64,000 nucleotides of DNA from the NCBI GenBank assembly GCA_907165065.1, contig OU015524.1:38817295-38881294 (forward strand), read 5' to 3'. The stretch is from Caprimulgus europaeus. Its lineage: Eukaryota; Chordata; Aves; Caprimulgiformes; Caprimulgidae. The notes beneath the pieces were generated by a model. That model had not been told where the DNA came from. It saw only the letters and a program-made list of their open reading frames with translations, and searched no databases. Shown piece by piece: positions 1 to 13,800 of the stretch (within the stretch, counting starts at the first letter, position 1; each line of letters starts with the position of its first letter). A program made the translations under genes and the position numbers.

Positions 1-3000
1 GGGTGTCTTGCTGGGTTTAGCTTTTGCTTTCATGCTACCTCCATGGCATATGCTGATCTATTTTGAAGCTAGTGATATTATTATATGGAATTAAATTAAA
101 CCAGGAACCTTCAGGAGGGTGTAGGAAATGTCTCTTCAGTGCTGCAGGGCAATATTGATTAGCCCCAGTGTGAATTTAAGAATGGAATCATTGGGAAGGT
201 CACTTAATATTATTTTGTGGCAGCACATATGTTTTGCAAACTGCTGTTTTGAAGGTCAGCCATTTGCACGTACCGCTTTTGCCAGTTTTCCTGTCTGCCA
301 AGCTGCCCATGGTTATTTCCTTATAGTAATTTCTGAGGTTGCAATTGAGATGAAGGCAAGAAGATTATCAATGATAGCTGATGAGGTTGTTATGATGAGA
401 CATTAGCTAGAGATAGGAGAAAAGTGAGAAGATAATGCATTTGCTTGCCTGTCTGATGATGATGTGCCAGTTTCTGTTTGTGCATGTATATCACCAGTAA
501 GTCAGTGTCCTCAAAAACACTAATAGGAAGGTTATGAAACCTGCAAAGTTGTTCCAGCTTCTGTTTTATACAGATGTGCCACAGTATGAAATAATGAAAT
601 TTGCTTTTAGCAAATTTTGCTTCCTCTTATTTTAGCATACTCTGTATACTAATATGTTCTATTATAAAATGCCATTTTCAGTGACCTATTCATTTTCTTT
701 TAATGTGCAGCATCTTTCTCAGACAAGGAAGGCACAATTTTTTTTTTCCAATTGTTTCAGCAAAAGCAGGGAAAAGGAGTGTATGATGACGGATTTTGTA
801 TACAAAGGTGCTTCAGAAAATCTTCAGAAATAAGACTTAAATAAGAGCTGTATGACATGTGGAAATCCTTTAGTTTACTATTTTCCCTACTTTTCTTTCT
901 TGTATAAATTTTATTTCCCTTTTCCCTAGTTCTTTTTTAAAGATTGGGAAGTTCATATTAAAAGATATATATGAGCACAGTCTGATCTTTACAGCCCAGG
1001 CAAAATCATCATGACATCCAAATGCAGAATTCCTTCAGTCTACTGACTCTGCTGATCAAAAAAGTGTTTTAGTAAAGATTGGGAGGAACTGTAAAGGTCA
1101 AGTAAGATTAAGATTTTTTTTTTTTTTTTTTTTGTATATTTAAAGACTGAATAAAGTGCTCCCAAGAAAAGTTTGGTTCCACATTGTTCATTGTGGCATT
1201 TTCAAGACATTCCCCAAGTCTGTCTTCCATTCCCCACTCTCTTATTGCCTGAAGATAGTTTTGCTAATACTTGGTGAGTCACCTGATTTCAAAATTTAAG
1301 AATAATAAATGCCCATTTGGTGTGAATGGGGCTCTTCCCACTTAGAGGTTTGCAGATTTGACACAAGTTGCACATTTTTTGTCTTCACAATATGGCTTTA
1401 CATGTTACTAGGATGAAGAAAGCAGTCTATTACTACCTCTTAGCAGATAGCAAGACCAACCTGTTAACAGGGATGGACATATATTTGAGGTAGCTAGCAT
1501 GCTAATTACCACTTCCTGCATTTGGGAATTCCATCTTGTTCATCAAACATGAAATACCAAAATCAACAACAGTCTGACATTTAACATTTTCATATTACCA
1601 TCTTCACTGTTACTGTTTTTAAGTCATATTTTACATGACTAGTTGCAAACAGGAGTTGATTTTCAATGTAAGAACAGATGGTAACAGCAGATTGTGAATG
1701 CAGGAAAGCACAGACAAATTGCTCAGGCCTATCAGTTGCACACCAGAGGGATGTAGGAATTAAAATGTCACTGTTTTGGAGGGATCATGATCAGTATGAT
1801 TTTGAAGCCTGTCTCCACCTTACTTCAGGTGACAAAATATTCCTGACATCAGCATTAGGAAAGACACTTGTATTATGTTACCTATGAATTGGTTGGAGAC
1901 TTCCTTCTGTGGAGAACCTTTTGATATATCATCAGCTGAAACTCTCATCAGACTCATAGGAGAATTGCAGTATTGTTGATACAAACTCACCAAGACTCAT
2001 CATTTCATAGTATGGATAAGAAAATTGAAATCTCAATGGTAGACCTGTACTGCAGGAAAGCAACTAAAGGGTCTCAAGCCTACTTCACTCCAAAAGTAAA
2101 GGTTTTAAGGTCAGCTGTTGTACACCCCAGTGCAAAAGTTTGAGTCTGCACCCAGTAAGTGGCCATCTGCTGACTGGAAAAATATAAATGAAAGTGTGAA
2201 GTGTTGGGCTTGGCATAACATTATGTCAGATAACGATATCTATAATTTAAGATCTTATGACACTGGGAAATAAACTAAAACAAAAAGACCCCATAAAAAT
2301 CTCCAGCCTCTTCAAACTAACTGTTGCCTAGGCTAAATCAATTGCATATTATATATGTAGAATTAAGTATTTAACAACATAATTAAAAAGCAAGTATTCT
2401 TTTATTTCCCTGCTAAATGTTATATAGTCAAGATTTGTTCCTTCTGTAAGTAAAATTACAAATATGTAAACTAGTGCCAGAATGTGTGTCCTGTTGGATC
2501 TATAAACTCACTAGAAGCACAGTGATCAGCTAGAGTAGGGATCACCAATCTATTCCATGAATATCCCTGAATATTCCTTGTAAATGATAGCTCTTTGACT
2601 GACATTATTGACTTGAGTGTAATTCCATTGAAAACTTTATATATCAGTTTATCTACATGAGTTCATTGACATGATGTAAAATATTCTCAGTAATTTAATG
2701 AACTCATGGAGCCATTCAGCTGCTAAAGAAAAAATCTCCTAGCAGTTAATTATACTCAGCTAGTTATAATATCAAAATTGAAGGCAGTGTCTTGGTGCCT
2801 GATCTCTTTCATACTCTGTAATACCAACACTAATTATAAAATAAAGTAGTGTATTTGCTAGCCAAAATAAACCATCCTTATGATTATCCATTTTAATGAA
2901 ACTTAATAGAAAGAGTATTTGAAATTATTGAAAAATCTGATATGGCTGAAAGACTGGTTCAAAGAAATAGCTGATTTCTTTCAGTGGACAGAAGGCAGGA

Positions 3001-5362
3001 AAAAACTGGCAGACATCTCCAGTTACCTCCTTGGTGAGGACAGTGGTTTTGGGTTGTGCACAGCAGAAGGAGACAAAAACATATGTAGGCTTTATAAAAT
3101 GAATCCCTGAGTACATATGTCAGTAGATTGGATTGGTTTCAATATCCCAGAAAAGTATTGGTCAAAGGTCTGCTGCTCTCAAAAGACCAGAACAATTTAA
3201 TTAGAGGTGAATCTGCCCTTTGCCCAGATTGAGGTGGACACTGAGGTCATGGGTTCTTGTACACAAACAGCCCAGGAGGAATGAGGAAGAGGGGCAGTCA
3301 CGGGTCAGAGTATGATGAAACTTTATCAGATTGAATCTGTTTCTTCTCAAAATGTCCCTTTCCAGGGGACTCTTTTGTGAGTCACTGGCCATTAGCACAA
3401 CCGGCTCCTCTAGGGATGGTGCTCAGGCTGGAGAGATGTCCTGAAACACGTTATGCACAACTGTGGATAAATGACCTAATGATGTACTGAGTTTGCACAT
3501 ATAAAGCAACTCTGAAAGTCAAAGCAGGACAAAAACACAAACACATATAAAGACTTAGTTGTATCAGTGTCCTGGTAAGCACAGTCCAAAAAAAGAAAAT
3601 AGCCTTTGTTCAACATTGCTAACTTCTCTGTTATGTCCTGAAATACTGGTACGAGTAAAATTTATCCAGGTGTCCGTAAGGATTGCTGCATGAGCAAGGA
3701 CTGCAAGATATGGTTCTACTAACGTCTATACCTCTTGAGGTGTATCACTGCTTCATTCAGTGGGGATTTTTACAGATGCTAGCTCTCCGTAAGCCATCTG
3801 AAGTATATACCCTTAAGAATTTGTGCTGGTTGTAAAATTCCTTGACTGAAATTCACTATCTCCCATGAATTATTAGTGTAAGCCTTCCTAAGTCTCATCT
3901 TACATTACATTTCCTAACCTCATGGCAAAAAAGCTGTACTTTTTAGGCATGTATTTCAAAGGTCAGCATGGAGTTCTGTCTCAATTCATATATAAGAAAA
4001 ATAATAATAATAGTTGCAAGAAAGTGTTGCTTTCCATTGGCTTTTCCATTTATCTGCTTCTTATTTTTACAGCATAAGATTTCAGGGCATGAAGCCAAAG
4101 TGGGCCTTTGCATCAGCTAGTCTCACTTGTATATAGCAATTCCTTAATTATCACTTAGCTTCTCCTTTATTGTACTCCTTTAGTTTATAGGGATTGCTTT
4201 CAGTAAGACAGCTAAACTCAATATGAGTGTGCTTAGAGATGAAAAACCTGCCTGCTAATTTTTTGCCAGCTCCTCATCTTTACTGTTAAAAATCAACATC
4301 ATGTCAGAATATGAATGCACCTGGGTTTGGCTTCCAGCTGCCAATTCTTGCTGCCTACCAAGAGTGTGAAGCTGCACAAGAACTCCAACTATAGAGAAGA
4401 AAAAACTGTAAATATTATTTGAATGCTAATTGTGCTTTAGTATTTTTAAGACATCTTGCTATAGACCTTATTAGTCCTTTATGTTGCATTTCTGTGCTGG
4501 TATGACCTGAACAGAGAGAATGAAATCATAATTTCCCTTCTGCTGGGGGCACATATAATTTTTCGTGTGTGTTATTATTGGAGTCTCTTAACAGGAATTA
4601 AGACTCATTGCCTTAAATACACATGCATTTAATAACAAGGATTTGATGTGTTCTGATCTCAGTGCCCATATGTAGTCTCCTACAGATCAGAAGCAGTGCA
4701 CAGCTGCAGATATTTGTGCACACGAAGTGCCTTACAGGACCACTGCCTAACTGCATACATTTTACATGCTTTCCTTCTGATATGGATCTAAAGCTGCCAA
4801 CAACAGCGTGGGAGCAGCAAAAATGAAAAGGAAGGGAGGGAATGTTTCCAATAAAAGTCTGCCTCTCTTGCATAGTCTAAGTGACAGTAAGCATTCCAGC
4901 TTTGAGAGCTTTCCGTTGGCATTGTATGCAAAAGTATTTCAAAGTGGGGAGAAAAAGACAAATATAAAGTGGAGGAGGAAAGGACTGCGGCACCACTGGG
5001 CTTCATTAAAATTTGCAGCCAAGACTGTGAAGAGGAAGGCGATGACAACTGTGGAGTTATATTTGCGTAAAAGCGAAGTTTCCCACACGTGTTCTCATCC
5101 GTATCACAGTTTGGGGTGCTTGGTAATGGAGGCTTGGGCTCCAGCCAGTAGGAAGGCAAGGCCAACCACAAAGTTCAGATCTGGATCCAAACTTATGCAT
5201 GTTTGGAAATAGTTAGCCCTCTGGTTTGAGATTTTACTCATCTTAACTACGCATAAAAATAAGTAAGAAACTTGAACAAATATAATTTTCAACTTACTTC
5301 TGTAATACTACAAGCCCCTTAGAAATTTTGATTAACCAGATTACACAAGATTTTGCTGTGGG
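1..5362. other. SMYD3 intron, no recognisable feature
   Basis: AT-rich intron, first part of a gap of more than 45 kb before the first exon in the window. A run of 20 T lies at 1114-1133. Overlapping open frames on both strands at 4613-5292 show no family resemblance, and no splice-linked coding pattern was seen. Confidence 0.7.
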
Positions 5363-5486
5363 TTTTATTTTATTTTATTTTATTTTATTTTATTTTATTT
5401 TATTTTATTTTATTTTATTTTATTTTATTTTATTTTATTTTATTTTATTTTATTTTATTTTATTTTATTTTATTTTATTTTATTTA
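5363..5486 (+). repeat. (TTTTA)n pentanucleotide microsatellite
   Basis: About 24-25 uninterrupted copies of TTTTA over roughly 124 bases, read on the SMYD3 sense strand. It is preceded by a GTGGG stretch and followed by ACAAG. The purity of the array suggests a young, length-variable locus. An open frame rich in FYFIL passes through it, but only because the five-base unit contains no stop. Confidence 0.97.
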
Positions 5487-7555
5487 ACAAGTTTCCTTTT
5501 ATATGAAAAATACTTTGTCATTTGTATTGTGTTCCAATCTCAAATGAGCCTGAAAGCAGGTTTGGAGTAAATGCTGCTTGTGCTTCCATAGTAGATCTTG
5601 TGTTTTGGGGAGCACCTTATTATCTGCAGGAGAGAGTGAGCTCTAAAACCAGCTATTCAACCCTTCTAAGGAAGAAGAGACTGGCTGGGAGCCATTGTGC
5701 TGGCAGTGGTGTGGCAGCCACTGGCCAGTGTCACCAAACCGTGGGTCCTGCTGTGGGCTGAAATGGCTGCATTGAGGTGCAGCATGTTGTAGGGTACCAC
5801 TACACAGCCCTTCTTTCTGCCTGGAAGATCTTATTTCTACCCCATTTCAGGGGACTCTGCTGCTATAAGGATAAACATAGATGTCCTGTGCTCATCTTCC
5901 CATCCTAATTGCATGAGGTAGAATATGCTGAAGATGCTGGAGACTGCTTAATTTATTTGAACTTAATGGAATGGCTTTGGTTGCTGGAGTTGATGTGGCA
6001 GCTGCCTATAACCTTCTCCCTTTTACTTTGCACTTCTGTTGTGACAGAGACTGTTTAGTTTTTGGAGATGCTAGAGAGACCCTGCTTCTTGTAAGAGACT
6101 TGCTTTCGCTGAAGGTTCACTACCTGAAATCCTAAAAGGCATTTCCTCTACACCCTGGAGTTCTGCCTTTTTTGGGGTCCAATGCAAGTCCAGCAGCTGC
6201 TTTAGAATGAGGGAGACTGGAATTGTCAATCACTTTTAATCTCATTCCATTTGAACCACAGATAAAACCACCACCAATCTATTTAAACAGTTTTACATGT
6301 GTTGATCAGACTCTGAAATCTGTCTTTAATACTACAGCTGCAGTGATTCATGACATAATATGTAGAATGGAGAGATTTTGAAGATACTACTTGCTTTGTT
6401 GTTGTTGGTTTTGTAACAAAAGAAACTAGTGGACCTTTGTGAAAACTCAATAAGTAACTCAGGGAGACTCCTAAATGGCAAATGGCTGTCTTGAAAATAA
6501 GATTGTCCCATGCTCACTTATATCTTGGTGGTAAGATCACATTAAGTAGACAACTGAGCAAACTCATTGCAGAAGTCTGACAGTAGTTAGGTACTTGGGA
6601 GGAGTCATTCAAGGTTTAACATGGTTTTTTAAGAAAGCATAATCTTTTTAATACAAACCAAAGGTTTTTTTCCTGCTCGTTCAAAAATAACACATCTAAG
6701 GAATCCTCATGCTCCTTCTGTTTACACTAATTGCTGATTTTGGATTAATGTTATTCATTCCAATACAGACTGTTCACGTTAAGATGCAGTTGGCATCAAA
6801 ATGATCCTGTCTTATGACTATTACTTTATATGATATAATTTAATTAAGGAATAATCCCTGTCAAAATTGGTCATTAGCGTTAGCTAACAATTTGCCAAGT
6901 TTGCTTCAAAAGGTTAATGATATAGCTATGGTAAGCAATAACTAATTTCATGGGAATTTATTGCTATTAAAAAGTATAATAAATTTCTAATAGCAATACT
7001 TATTTTTTTAAAAAGGCTGTAGGTTGGTTGAGTGCACTCAGATTACTTTACAATGGATATTTTTCTGGCAGATTAATAATTCTCTGCTAGTCAATTCAGT
7101 TTTGAATTCTCAGATTTAGCACTTCAATTATGCATTCTTCATTTGGTTTATTAATTGTTTGGTTATATTAGACTATGCTGAACTATACATGCATGCATAA
7201 TATATGACATATTATTCATGAAATTTTCCAATGTGACATGCTCTGGTTACTCATGAGTAATACAGTATCTGTCACATAACAAATAGAGTAAAGCAACTTT
7301 ATGTAAGCTTGTTCTAAGTTCTTAAACATAATTATCTGAATTGTTGAAAGGAAATAAGTGTTGAAATTGCTGTGATGCACAATGTAGTAATTTGAGGAAA
7401 GAAATTCTTATGCGTCAGGTAGAACTCTCCTAAATACATTTATGACAGGAATAAATGAGATAAATGGAGATATTCTGTACTTAATACCAAGGTTGAATAT
7501 GCCTGAGATTTTAATGCCAACCCTTGCTCTTTCTAATTAACAGTTCATTTTTTCT
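5487..7555. other. SMYD3 intron, no recognisable feature
   Basis: Unassigned intronic sequence. The first 400 bases are somewhat richer in GC than the surroundings. I see no repeat family, RNA gene or exon. Confidence 0.6.
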
Positions 7556-7645
7556 GGGCCAAATTATCTGCTGCTGTAAATTTCTGCAGGTTTATTAACT
7601 TCAGTAGAACTGTATCGAATTACACTGACATAGAATTAGAGCTGA
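7556..7645. repeat. Decayed palindromic MITE-like fragment, copy 1
   Basis: Begins GGGCCAAATTATCTGCTGCT and passes through AACTTCAGTAGAACTGTATC to a segment like TTACACTGACATAGAA. From memory this resembles a widespread amniote element with GGGCCAAATTCTG ends, TGTAAAT arms and a central TTCAGTGG. The copy is heavily diverged. Family name not known to me with certainty. Confidence 0.45.
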
Positions 7646-10475
7646 AGTTCTTGCAGGATTGTCCCTGCACGATGGGAATTCCATGAGATGAGTATGCTGG
7701 AAAGCCTGGTTTCACGTATCCTCTGGTCATCAAGTGCAATAACCCCAGCTGCCTCTCAGTGCCTTTGGATACAAATATTTTGCCATGGAGATTGAAAGGA
7801 AACCTTCTGTCTTGGCTTGATCCAAATACAACAAAAACATTTCAGTTTGCTGAATTGCAAAGTCTCATTTCAAGTGAGTTTGAGGTCTGTGTGGCTGGTA
7901 CGTGCCACTCTGGTACCTCGTGGGAGCTGTGTGTGGGTATTTTGTTCCCTTGAACTTATCTCCTACGCTGCCAGCTACCCAGGTCTCCTGGTGCACAGAG
8001 ATGTTTCTGAATTGTTGAGACAGAGTCTGATTGCAGACTTTGTAAGTGACAGAAGAAGCTGAGGTAACCATCACTGGAACTACAGCTTCCATCAGGCTCC
8101 AGTGTCTGATGGCAGGTTTTACACTGAATTTGAGTTATTCTTCTCGAAAAGTAGCATTACATAGGGACTCAGGGAAATATATTCTTAGGTTTCACGATGT
8201 CACATTGGTCTTGTTTTTACAGGGTAAAATATTTTTCAGTTATTTCCGGCATGATATGGGGCTTCTGTGTGCACAGAAGAAGAAATAATGCTAACTGATA
8301 AATTTTACCACTTATCAAATTTCATAAAACGTACTTGAACTTTGAACTTCCAGAGTAGCTTAATTAAAAAAAAAAAAAAATCCAAATATTTTGTTAAATC
8401 CTCCTTTTTGTTACTTCTTCCCCCTTCTAAATCCTGTATTAACATTACTACTTAAGGACTTTTACCAATTGTTTGAATTACAATAAATTTTTGAGATATT
8501 TTGGCCTTTAAATAGATAGAATAAATTAATGGAAAAGGACGATTTAAAGTGAAATCACAGAAATCATTGGTACAGTAATCAGTTACACTTTTGTTACCTG
8601 TTTCTGGCTGATTGTTATTCACTTGCAGTGCAGTCAGTAGCTTTACAGGAGAAAAACAAACCTCAATAGAAAGAATATTAACCAACCTATCAAGGACAAC
8701 ATTTCTCAAATTCATAATTTTTATAAGGCTCATATGCTCTGGAGGATTACTCCAGCGTCAACAAGAAAGTGCCAACACAGTATAACAGTTCTTTCCTGGG
8801 TTTCTAGAAGAGAAATATAAAATTGGATTTGTTCCTTTCCTTGCAAATCTTAAAATGTTATCAAGAGAGGAATGCACTACTTTAAACAGGTACTCTTTAT
8901 GTGATGTTAATTTTGGTTCCTCTTTTGTATTGTTGTGTTTAAAGGCAATCTGACAAGCTTTAAAACTAAATATAAACTGTTATGGCTGAAATTCATGTAC
9001 ATTCATTAATATTGGAAGTTGGTTTTAAAAAAGTTCAGACATACTATTGATGTCTTGAAATGCTACTAATGCATACTGTTACTTTTGTTATGTTCTCTTG
9101 TAGTAAGAATTAGGTTCTGCTTTCATTTATTCCAAATGCAAACTACTGACTGTGTAGTTCATTTCCTGGTGTGTAAAACTGCAGTTGAGTTGCAGCATCT
9201 AGTTTTGCCTACTTGGTGCAATACAAAAAGAAATCTAACTTCCCAAAAAATTTCTTATATGTAAAGGGATACTTTAAGAGAGTTAATTTAGTGGCTTTTT
9301 GTAATCTTTTACATTCTATTACAGAATTACACAGAATACTATTTTTTAGACAGAAGTAGGTTAAGCTTGTAGAGCAGTGAACCACAATTCAATAGGAAAA
9401 GTTATGCATGAAAATTCACTGCAAACGTAAATAGGAATATCTCCATTGACTCAGCTGGCACTGAGCGTTTCGGGAGACAGAACAGTCTAAGGAATCAGTA
9501 TCTCACACAGCACAAATGAATGTATACTTCCCTTTTAGTCTCATTATGTTAGATATGTTATTCAGCTTGCATCCATGCTTTGGTTTTCATGCTATAGATG
9601 CTATAGTTCCAGTGACACATAAGTACCAGTTCATCCAGTATCCTGACTTCTGACACATGTATTTATGTGGTCATAGAGGTTTTTATTTTAAAGAGCACAT
9701 TGTAACATTAGTCGTGAAGTCACACAACTGTATCATGTCTATTCTTTTAGAGAGGAGTATGTATGAATGAAATGCACTGCTAGTATTGAATAAATAACAT
9801 TCACTATGGCAATTTTTGTGTATGGAGAGTATGAGAGGAGATCTGCCTTTCTGTAACATCTGAATAACAATCCTGATTAACAAATGCCTAGTAGAAATGT
9901 GGTTCCTGGAGCTGTTCTCTTATACTGAATGCTAAATATAGTCTTCTGAGATGGAAGAGTAAAATCAGCATTCAAAGCATATTTGTGTAAGGCTGTTAAA
10001 AGATTTACTTTCCATTCACTACCAGCATTTTTGCTCTCACATTTCTCATCTGTTTACCTACAGACTCACCAAAGGGCTTCACTGTGTGCCCTCTTCCGTC
10101 ACGCAAATATGCTGGCTAGCAGAAAACCAACAAGAGCATTACTGCATTGATTTTCTTTCATGCCTGCAAGCCATGAAGTTTCCATGATTAATATAAATCA
10201 ATATTTGTGGTAGAGCAGAAGGTGATCTGCATAACTGCTGATGAAAGAGAGAACACTGAAACTTTCATTTAACACTCTGTTATTTGTAAATACTTATCTT
10301 CAGAGAATTCCCACTGCACCAGGCTTCATACTGTGAAAGCTGAAGTTTTTAGTGTGATATTGGCAGAATCTCCTCAGCTGTGACCCCTTCAAAAGATCTT
10401 GACACAAGTAAATTTTAAAAAGAGCTAGACTCTGAGCTAGATTGCCTGCTTTCTTGCTGCTTATTAGAGGGGATA
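7646..10475. other. SMYD3 intron, no gene; one weak repeat fragment
   Basis: AT-rich intron. A run of 14-15 A lies near 8365. A stretch at 9421-9462 (CGTAAATAGGAATATCTCCA then TTGACTCAG) weakly resembles the central part of the element at 7556-7645, but is too short to call firmly. Confidence 0.5.
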
Positions 10476-10578
10476 TAGGGTAGGATAGGATACGATAGGG
10501 TAGAAAATAGAATAGAATGTAGAATATAGAATATAGAATATAGAATATAGAATATAGAATATAGAATATAGAATATAA
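10476..10578. repeat. Degenerate tract leading into (GAATATA)n heptamer array
   Basis: GGTAGGATAGGATACGATAG-type sequence grades into about eight exact copies of a seven-base unit, GAATATA, at 10521-10578. It abuts the 3' end of the minus-strand CR1 at 10579. CR1 ends in a short tandem repeat of ATTCTATGAT type, so this array probably grew from the CR1 terminal repeat. Confidence 0.9.
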
Positions 10579-10815
10579 TATTTCAGTCAGAAGGGACCTA
10601 CAATGATCACCTTGTCCAACTGCCTGTCCAATTCAGGGCTGACCTAAAGTTAAAGCATGTTATTAAGGGTGTTGTCCAAGTGCCTTTTAAACACTGACAG
10701 GCTTGGAGCATCAACCACCTTGCTAGGAAGCCTGTTCCAGTGTTTGACCACCCTTGCGGTAGGTAAAGCAATGCTTCCTCATGTCCAGTCTAAACCTCCT
10801 GATGAAGGCCATTAA
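10579..10815 (-). mobile_element. CR1 LINE 3' fragment
   Basis: Read on the minus strand this is a 5'-truncated CR1 3' end. On the plus strand it shows CAGTCAGAAGGGACCTACAA, then TTGTCCAACTGCCTG and later CTAGGAAGCCTGTTCCAGTG. Many substitutions against the typical avian CR1 indicate an old copy. The distal border near 10815 is approximate. Confidence 0.85.
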
Positions 10816-13800
10816 ATCGTTCCTCTAAGACTGAAAGAGTTGTGTATGTAGTGATGATGATGAGTTTTTTGCAGGCTAGGAAATCGCATTCCTAGCTATC
10901 CTCCAGCTTATCTGGTCTCCTCTGTAATAACAGGAGGCCCTGTTCACTGCTATTTCCTTTTTGCTTTCCTCATGCAGGATTCTTTTCAGTCCTTCTTTTA
11001 CCAACCCTCTATAAAGAGACTGAGAAACAACAACTGTAAACTTTGAAGTTGTAGCTAAAAAATTAATCTGTTAAAGGTATATGTTCATATATTACTTGTA
11101 TACAGGTAAGCACAGTATGAGTGCTATGTGAGTGATAGGGGGGATGATTTTCAAGTAAACTCTTTATAGATATTATAAATAACATTCATAGTTCAAGTTT
11201 CAGCTAAGAGTCCACTAGAAGTTTTATTCTTCCTATGCTCTTTTTTCAGGGGAAAAAAAAAAAAAAAGCTATTGCTGTGAACTTGCTGTATAATATTTTT
11301 AAGGCTTAACAGCATGTGTACAGATTTTTAAAATTTATTGATTTTCAAAATGGAAGAACTCCAGAGTATGATTCTCACATTTTTTCAGCTGCTTGTACAA
11401 TTTCTGCATAGAGAACTAGCCTGACACACATGACATAATGTACATTAGAAAACACCTTTGCTATTTTTCACTTTGCTCACTGTTACTGACTCTCTATCAA
11501 CAAATCCGCCTTTTAAAAGCTTCACATTTTAAGCATATAAGTAGTTCCATGAAAAAAAGTCTCTTTATGAGCTAGTAACTGAGCATACTGGAAGTAAATA
11601 ATGATTCTGTATCTTTTTTAGTTACCTAAAGTAAAACTATATTAGAGCTAACTAGCTGCACTTTTAGGGATACATGTCGGTTTTTAATATCTAAAGAACA
11701 TGGCATAGCAAATGGTCTAATCTGACTATCACAACCTGTCTTTGGACCTGAATAAGTATGTGAAATGTCAGTGATCACAATTGTAATCTTTGGTACTTTG
11801 CTGTCTGTGAAAAATGTCCAGTCTTAAACAAACATCAATATTGTAACACTTTGTATACAATCTGCATTTCTGTGTTGAGATATATAGTTTTAAAAGTAAG
11901 GAAATTAAAAAGGGGGAAGTGATCCCATCCAGCCTATCTACAGCATGAACTGAGACAGGAAAGAAACAAGTGTTTATATTTTCATCAACTTTATGCAGAT
12001 GTTTGTATAAAAGAACAATTTTGACTTTGTTTCTTGGTGTTAGAAAAGGATGTTTGGTGCAAGTAGAATGTATTATTAGTAAAGTCAGATTACTTGTATT
12101 TTTTGATAAAATTAAAACTGAGAAATGTAGAAGATAAATCCTTGCAAGCTAATACTGCATCCGATGGTGAGAATTCTGCAATATGCAAATTATGTGTTAC
12201 TCCAGGTAGTGATTTCCTCTGGTACCTCTTGTACTTACATAATTTGTGTGAGTTGTAACAACTGGTGCAGCAACAATTTTGTTAGTGCAGGATTACTGCA
12301 CAACTCGGTGTCCCAGAAAGAAGTGATTTGTCTGAGACAAATACAAGTTATTGGTGATCTGATGCAGAAACAAGGTTTGCGTAAGTCCCAGCAGTTCACA
12401 TCAGTAGTTTTACCATAAAACCATCTGCAGTTTCATATCTCTTGTTCTGTACTTGTCTTTTTCTACAATGGTATTCATCCCCACTAAATGCTTGTCAGTC
12501 CAGTACTTTTTGAGTCACTACCTTGTCTTCTTTTTATTTAATAACAGCAAGGTCAGGTGGCTGTGTAGTTTCCAATCAAGAAAGAATGCTAATGAATTGT
12601 ACAGAACTTCTGACTTGCATTTAGTAGCACCATGACATGTTATAACAGCCTGCCAAACCCAGCATTTCTTATAAATCACATTTCAAGGGGCAAAACTATC
12701 CACCTGTCATAGCTGAGGCCTCTGCAAGAGTGTTTGAAGATGACATGATTTGCTCTATCTTGTAAAGTACCTTTTTATGATAGATGTTTCCTTTTTTAAT
12801 GGAAAGTAAGTAATTTAATATTTTCTTCCTGCTGCCCAACCAAGGCAGCACTGTGCACTTTGCTTCATTTCTGGAAACACACTATTGTTCTTTTGCAAGA
12901 AGAAAATCCATTTCAGGGATGGTGTTTGACTAATCATTGGCAACATGCCCAAACTATTGACATTGTCTCATCAGGAATCTGTGCACCTGCATGTCATGCA
13001 ATGTCTAATCTTATTTAGCAAGAAATTGATTTTATATAAGTTTGTTAAACACTGACTGGTTTTATGTACTTTATGGTCATATTGATGACCTAGAGACAAG
13101 ACGTGCCACTGACAAGCACTATAAAGACTGATGATTTATATCCTAACAAATGCTAGTACAATCTGTAGAGGTAACATAAGGAACCACATACTAGTTTTTC
13201 AGTAGACAGTGATGTGCGTCCAGCACCATTAAATCAAATGGATAAAGTGATTTTCTGATGTAAAACAGGGAGTGTTTGTTACAGAATTTATCCTCAGGCC
13301 TTTGGGTAAGGAATTATTCATAGTTTTCATAACAATAAATTTACTCCAGCAATTTGACCTGATTAGCAGATCTCAGTATAAACAAGTTTTTCTTTTTGAA
13401 GAGGTCAAGTCATCAGAGAGCTATTTCTGTCTTACAAGTGAAATGAGCAGGAAGGAAGTGTCAGCACTCTGAGGAAATGTTCAGCCATCTGAGAGCTTTC
13501 TACATTTTCTGTTACATACCTGTATAAGAGATCTGTACAGCTCTATGAGACACTGTTTGGCTTCATGGAAACAAGAAATGATAAATCCCCAGCTGGTATA
13601 AATCAGTCTTGTTTTACTGAATCAGTAGAGCTATGCACTTGCTTTATGCAGCAGACAAGCTGGGTGAAAGTGCACATTAGAAAAAGGAAGCTTATGTGTA
13701 TGCGGGTATTACTTACTATGTGTTTTAGTAGTAATTTTCAGTAATATAATCCCAGTGGCTCCAGGGGATACATTAATACATTTTAAAATAGAATTAATTT

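Noticed and set aside
4613-5292. Cluster of overlapping open frames on both strands as a possible exon
   Set aside because: No homology, no consistent splice sites, and frames overlap on opposite strands as expected by chance.
5328-5570. 80-codon open frame rich in FYFIL, resembling a membrane protein
   Set aside because: It is the translation of the (TTTTA)n microsatellite, whose unit contains no stop codon in this frame.
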